A stretch of DNA of 64,000 bases, taken from assembly GCF_018616375.1 (NCBI RefSeq), contig NZ_JAEQBB010000008.1, forward strand, positions 55,644 through 119,643, given 5' to 3'. Source of the stretch: Exiguobacterium sp. J17977. Lineage in GTDB: Bacteria; Bacillota; Bacilli; Exiguobacteriales; Exiguobacteriaceae. Position numbers and translations under genes: made by a program. The notes under the pieces are model-generated. The model had not been told where the DNA came from. It saw only the letters and a program-made list of their open reading frames with translations, and ran no database searches. Shown piece after piece: positions 62,716-64,000 of the stretch (positions within the stretch are counted from its first letter, which is position 1; each line of letters starts with the position of its first letter).

Positions 62716-63580
62716 AGCGTTTCATTCCTCCAGTTTCTTTTCGATGATGTTCCAACAGATTTTTGACGTTCACTCCGTCAATCGTTAAGCCATCAATTGA
62801 TGAGTTCTCAATCCGGACACCATCGAGCCGACAGTTTTCAAAGATTGCGTTCGTTAGATTGGTATGGAAGAACGTCGTGGGTCTCCCTGATTCGTACATG
62901 GAGACGAAATGATACTGAGAACCGGATAGATTCAAATCATCGAACTCTGTCTCCCTGAAGTTGATATTCCGAAATTGACTTTTCGTGAAATTACAGTTGC
63001 TTGCCTGAAGCTCTGAGACATTACTATTCGTGATAGAGACGCGACTCGCATCCACCCCATACGCTTGAGCACCTGCAATCGAACTCTCTTCATAGCGCAA
63101 TACCATGTGGTGATCTGTCCGTTGTTGCACTCGCTTGACGAAACAAACTTCTTCATCTGATTCGAAGACGGATTGATAACCAGCTGCCCGATAAAATGCC
63201 ACGTTGTTGGGTTGAGCTGTGGATGTCTCCAACTCCCAAATCCGAATAGTCGGATGAAGCTTCTCGATTGACTGTAAGGCTCGTTTTCCAATCCCTTTAC
63301 CTTGTCTATATGGATGAATAAAGATTCGGTCAATCCGTCCGTAATCTTGCCCTGTCAACGTCAAGACAGCTCCCCCGACGACTTGTCCTTCAAGCTCAAT
63401 GACATAGCATGTCAATTGTTCAATCAAGTACAGGCTCATCGCCTCATCATCATAACCGGGTGGCTCAATATTTAAGTCTCGGTATGGCAACCGGAGACGA
63501 TCTGCCTCTTGTTTGAAACTCGACCGTGAAACCTCAGTGAACATTCTCTGGTCCGAGGCTATAGCTCTACGTATGTACAT
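62708..63580 (-). CDS. GNAT acetyltransferase fused to a pentapeptide-repeat domain
   Basis: 290 aa. N-terminal GNAT (about 1-150): GGAVLTLTGQDYGRIDRIFI, HPYRQGKGIGKRALQSIEK as acetyl-CoA loop, and NNVAFYRAAGYQSVFE. C-terminal (about 175-275) tandem five-residue repeats of A(D/N)LXX type: SNVSELQASNCNFTKSQFRN, INFRETEFDDLNLSGSQY, LTNAIFENCRLDGVRIENSS. Pentapeptide helices mimic DNA or act as binding scaffolds. The fusion is unusual; substrate unknown. GAGGGGG site. Confidence 0.85.
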   Translation of the reverse strand: MYIRRAIASDQRMFTEVSRSSFKQEADRLRLPYRDLNIEPPGYDDEAMSLYLIEQLTCYVIELEGQVVGGAVLTLTGQDYGRIDRIFIHPYRQGKGIGKRALQSIEKLHPTIRIWELETSTAQPNNVAFYRAAGYQSVFESDEEVCFVKRVQQRTDHHMVLRYEESSIAGAQAYGVDASRVSITNSNVSELQASNCNFTKSQFRNINFRETEFDDLNLSGSQYHFVSMYESGRPTTFFHTNLTNAIFENCRLDGVRIENSSIDGLTIDGVNVKNLLEHHRKETGGMKRYE

Positions 63581-63640
63581 GATGATTTCCCCCTCTTCAC
63601 GTTTTTATACGAAAAGAAAGATATAAAGGTTTCGGGAACG

Positions 63641-63679
63641 ACAAAAAGGACGATCGAGCATTTGCTCAATCGTCCTTCG
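63641..63679 (-). terminator. Terminator after the first 5S gene
   Basis: Stem AAGGACGATTGAGC / GCTCGATCGTCCTT with a U-run read leftward. Confidence 0.9.
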
Positions 63680-63683
63680 CGTT

Positions 63684-63799
<116 letters not shown>

Positions 63800-63871
63800 A
63801 CAATTATTATATTAGCATACTTAATAAAGTATGGCAATACTATTAGGCAATTTTATTTGAAATAATGACAT

Positions 63872-63909
63872 AAAGAAAGACGACCGAGCGGGTGCTCGAT
63901 CGTCTTTCG
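63872..63909 (-). terminator. Terminator between the two 5S genes
   Basis: Stem AAAGACGATCGAGC / GCTCGGTCGTCTTT read leftward with UUCUUUA after it. Confidence 0.85.
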
Positions 63910-63913
63910 CGTT

Positions 63914-64000
63914 GGCCTGGCAACGTCCTATCCTCACAGGGGGAGACCCCCAACTACTTTCGGCGCTGAAGCGCTTAACTTCCGTGTTCGGCATGGGAAC
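63914..64000 (-). rRNA. rrf: 5S rRNA (proximal copy, truncated by window edge)
   Basis: 3' part of a 5S gene, same segments as the distal copy up to the window end. It probably closes a 16S-23S-5S operon lying to the right. Confidence 0.95.

Overview
The window looks like a chromosomal segment of a low-GC-phylum Gram-positive (Bacillales), most likely an Exiguobacterium of the moderately higher-GC group. The reasons are a staphyloxanthin-type crtP, the B. subtilis-like ydi block (tsaE-tsaB-rimI-tsaD, ydiF, rex, tatA, tatC, ydiK, ydiL, groES, groEL), a CIRCE element, strong AGGAGG ribosome sites, a T-box leader and a Bacillus-type Fur box. The genus is an inference from gene content, not a database match.

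Left part (0-18 kb): a leftward MacB-like efflux operon with a response regulator running off the edge; crtP followed by a translationally coupled 29-codon ORF; then a long leftward stretch dominated by nine paralogous small four-helix membrane proteins (5.0-7.4, 10.3-12.8 and 16.7-17.2 kb). These are interleaved with an SMI1/KNR4-like protein, a four-gene operon of three YdcZ/DUF606 transporters plus a Crp-like regulator, an MFS/MarR pair with a clear operator, an amine oxidase and a small-protein operon that includes a membrane-anchored L7/L12-like domain.

Middle (18-43 kb): an AsnC/isochorismatase-fold pair; an AT-rich MFS exporter with an 8-codon leader ORF; a coupled MazG-like / GIY-YIG-DUF2075 pair that resembles an anti-phage module; a degenerate ABC-ATPase-LytTR fusion regulator in front of an ABC-2 exporter; groES-groEL with CIRCE; ydiL-ydiK; a divergent SgrR-like regulator and MFS pair; a choloylglycine-hydrolase-family enzyme; an IS200/IS605-type tnpB element that interrupts the start of a TM2-domain gene; a Fur-controlled siderophore ABC system; and a Rex-site-controlled NADH oxidase.

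Right part (43-64 kb): a T-box (probable Met specifier) leader before a SAM hydrolase and an ECF transporter (UPF0397 S component, fused ATPases, T component); tatC-tatA-rex; an ABC-F ATPase; oxidoreductases with a LysR; the t6A genes tsaD-rimI-tsaB-tsaE; two initiator tRNA genes; a Spo0M-like protein; a kinase; a HIT protein; a coupled coiled-coil / GNAT-pentapeptide pair; and two tandem 5S rRNA genes ending a leftward rRNA operon whose 23S lies beyond the window.

The B. subtilis ydiB-groEL neighbourhood is recognisable but split into three blocks by about 5 kb and about 19 kb of other genes. Most gene starts were chosen from ribosome-binding-site spacing. Family names come from recognised motifs and remembered family sequences; no searches were run.
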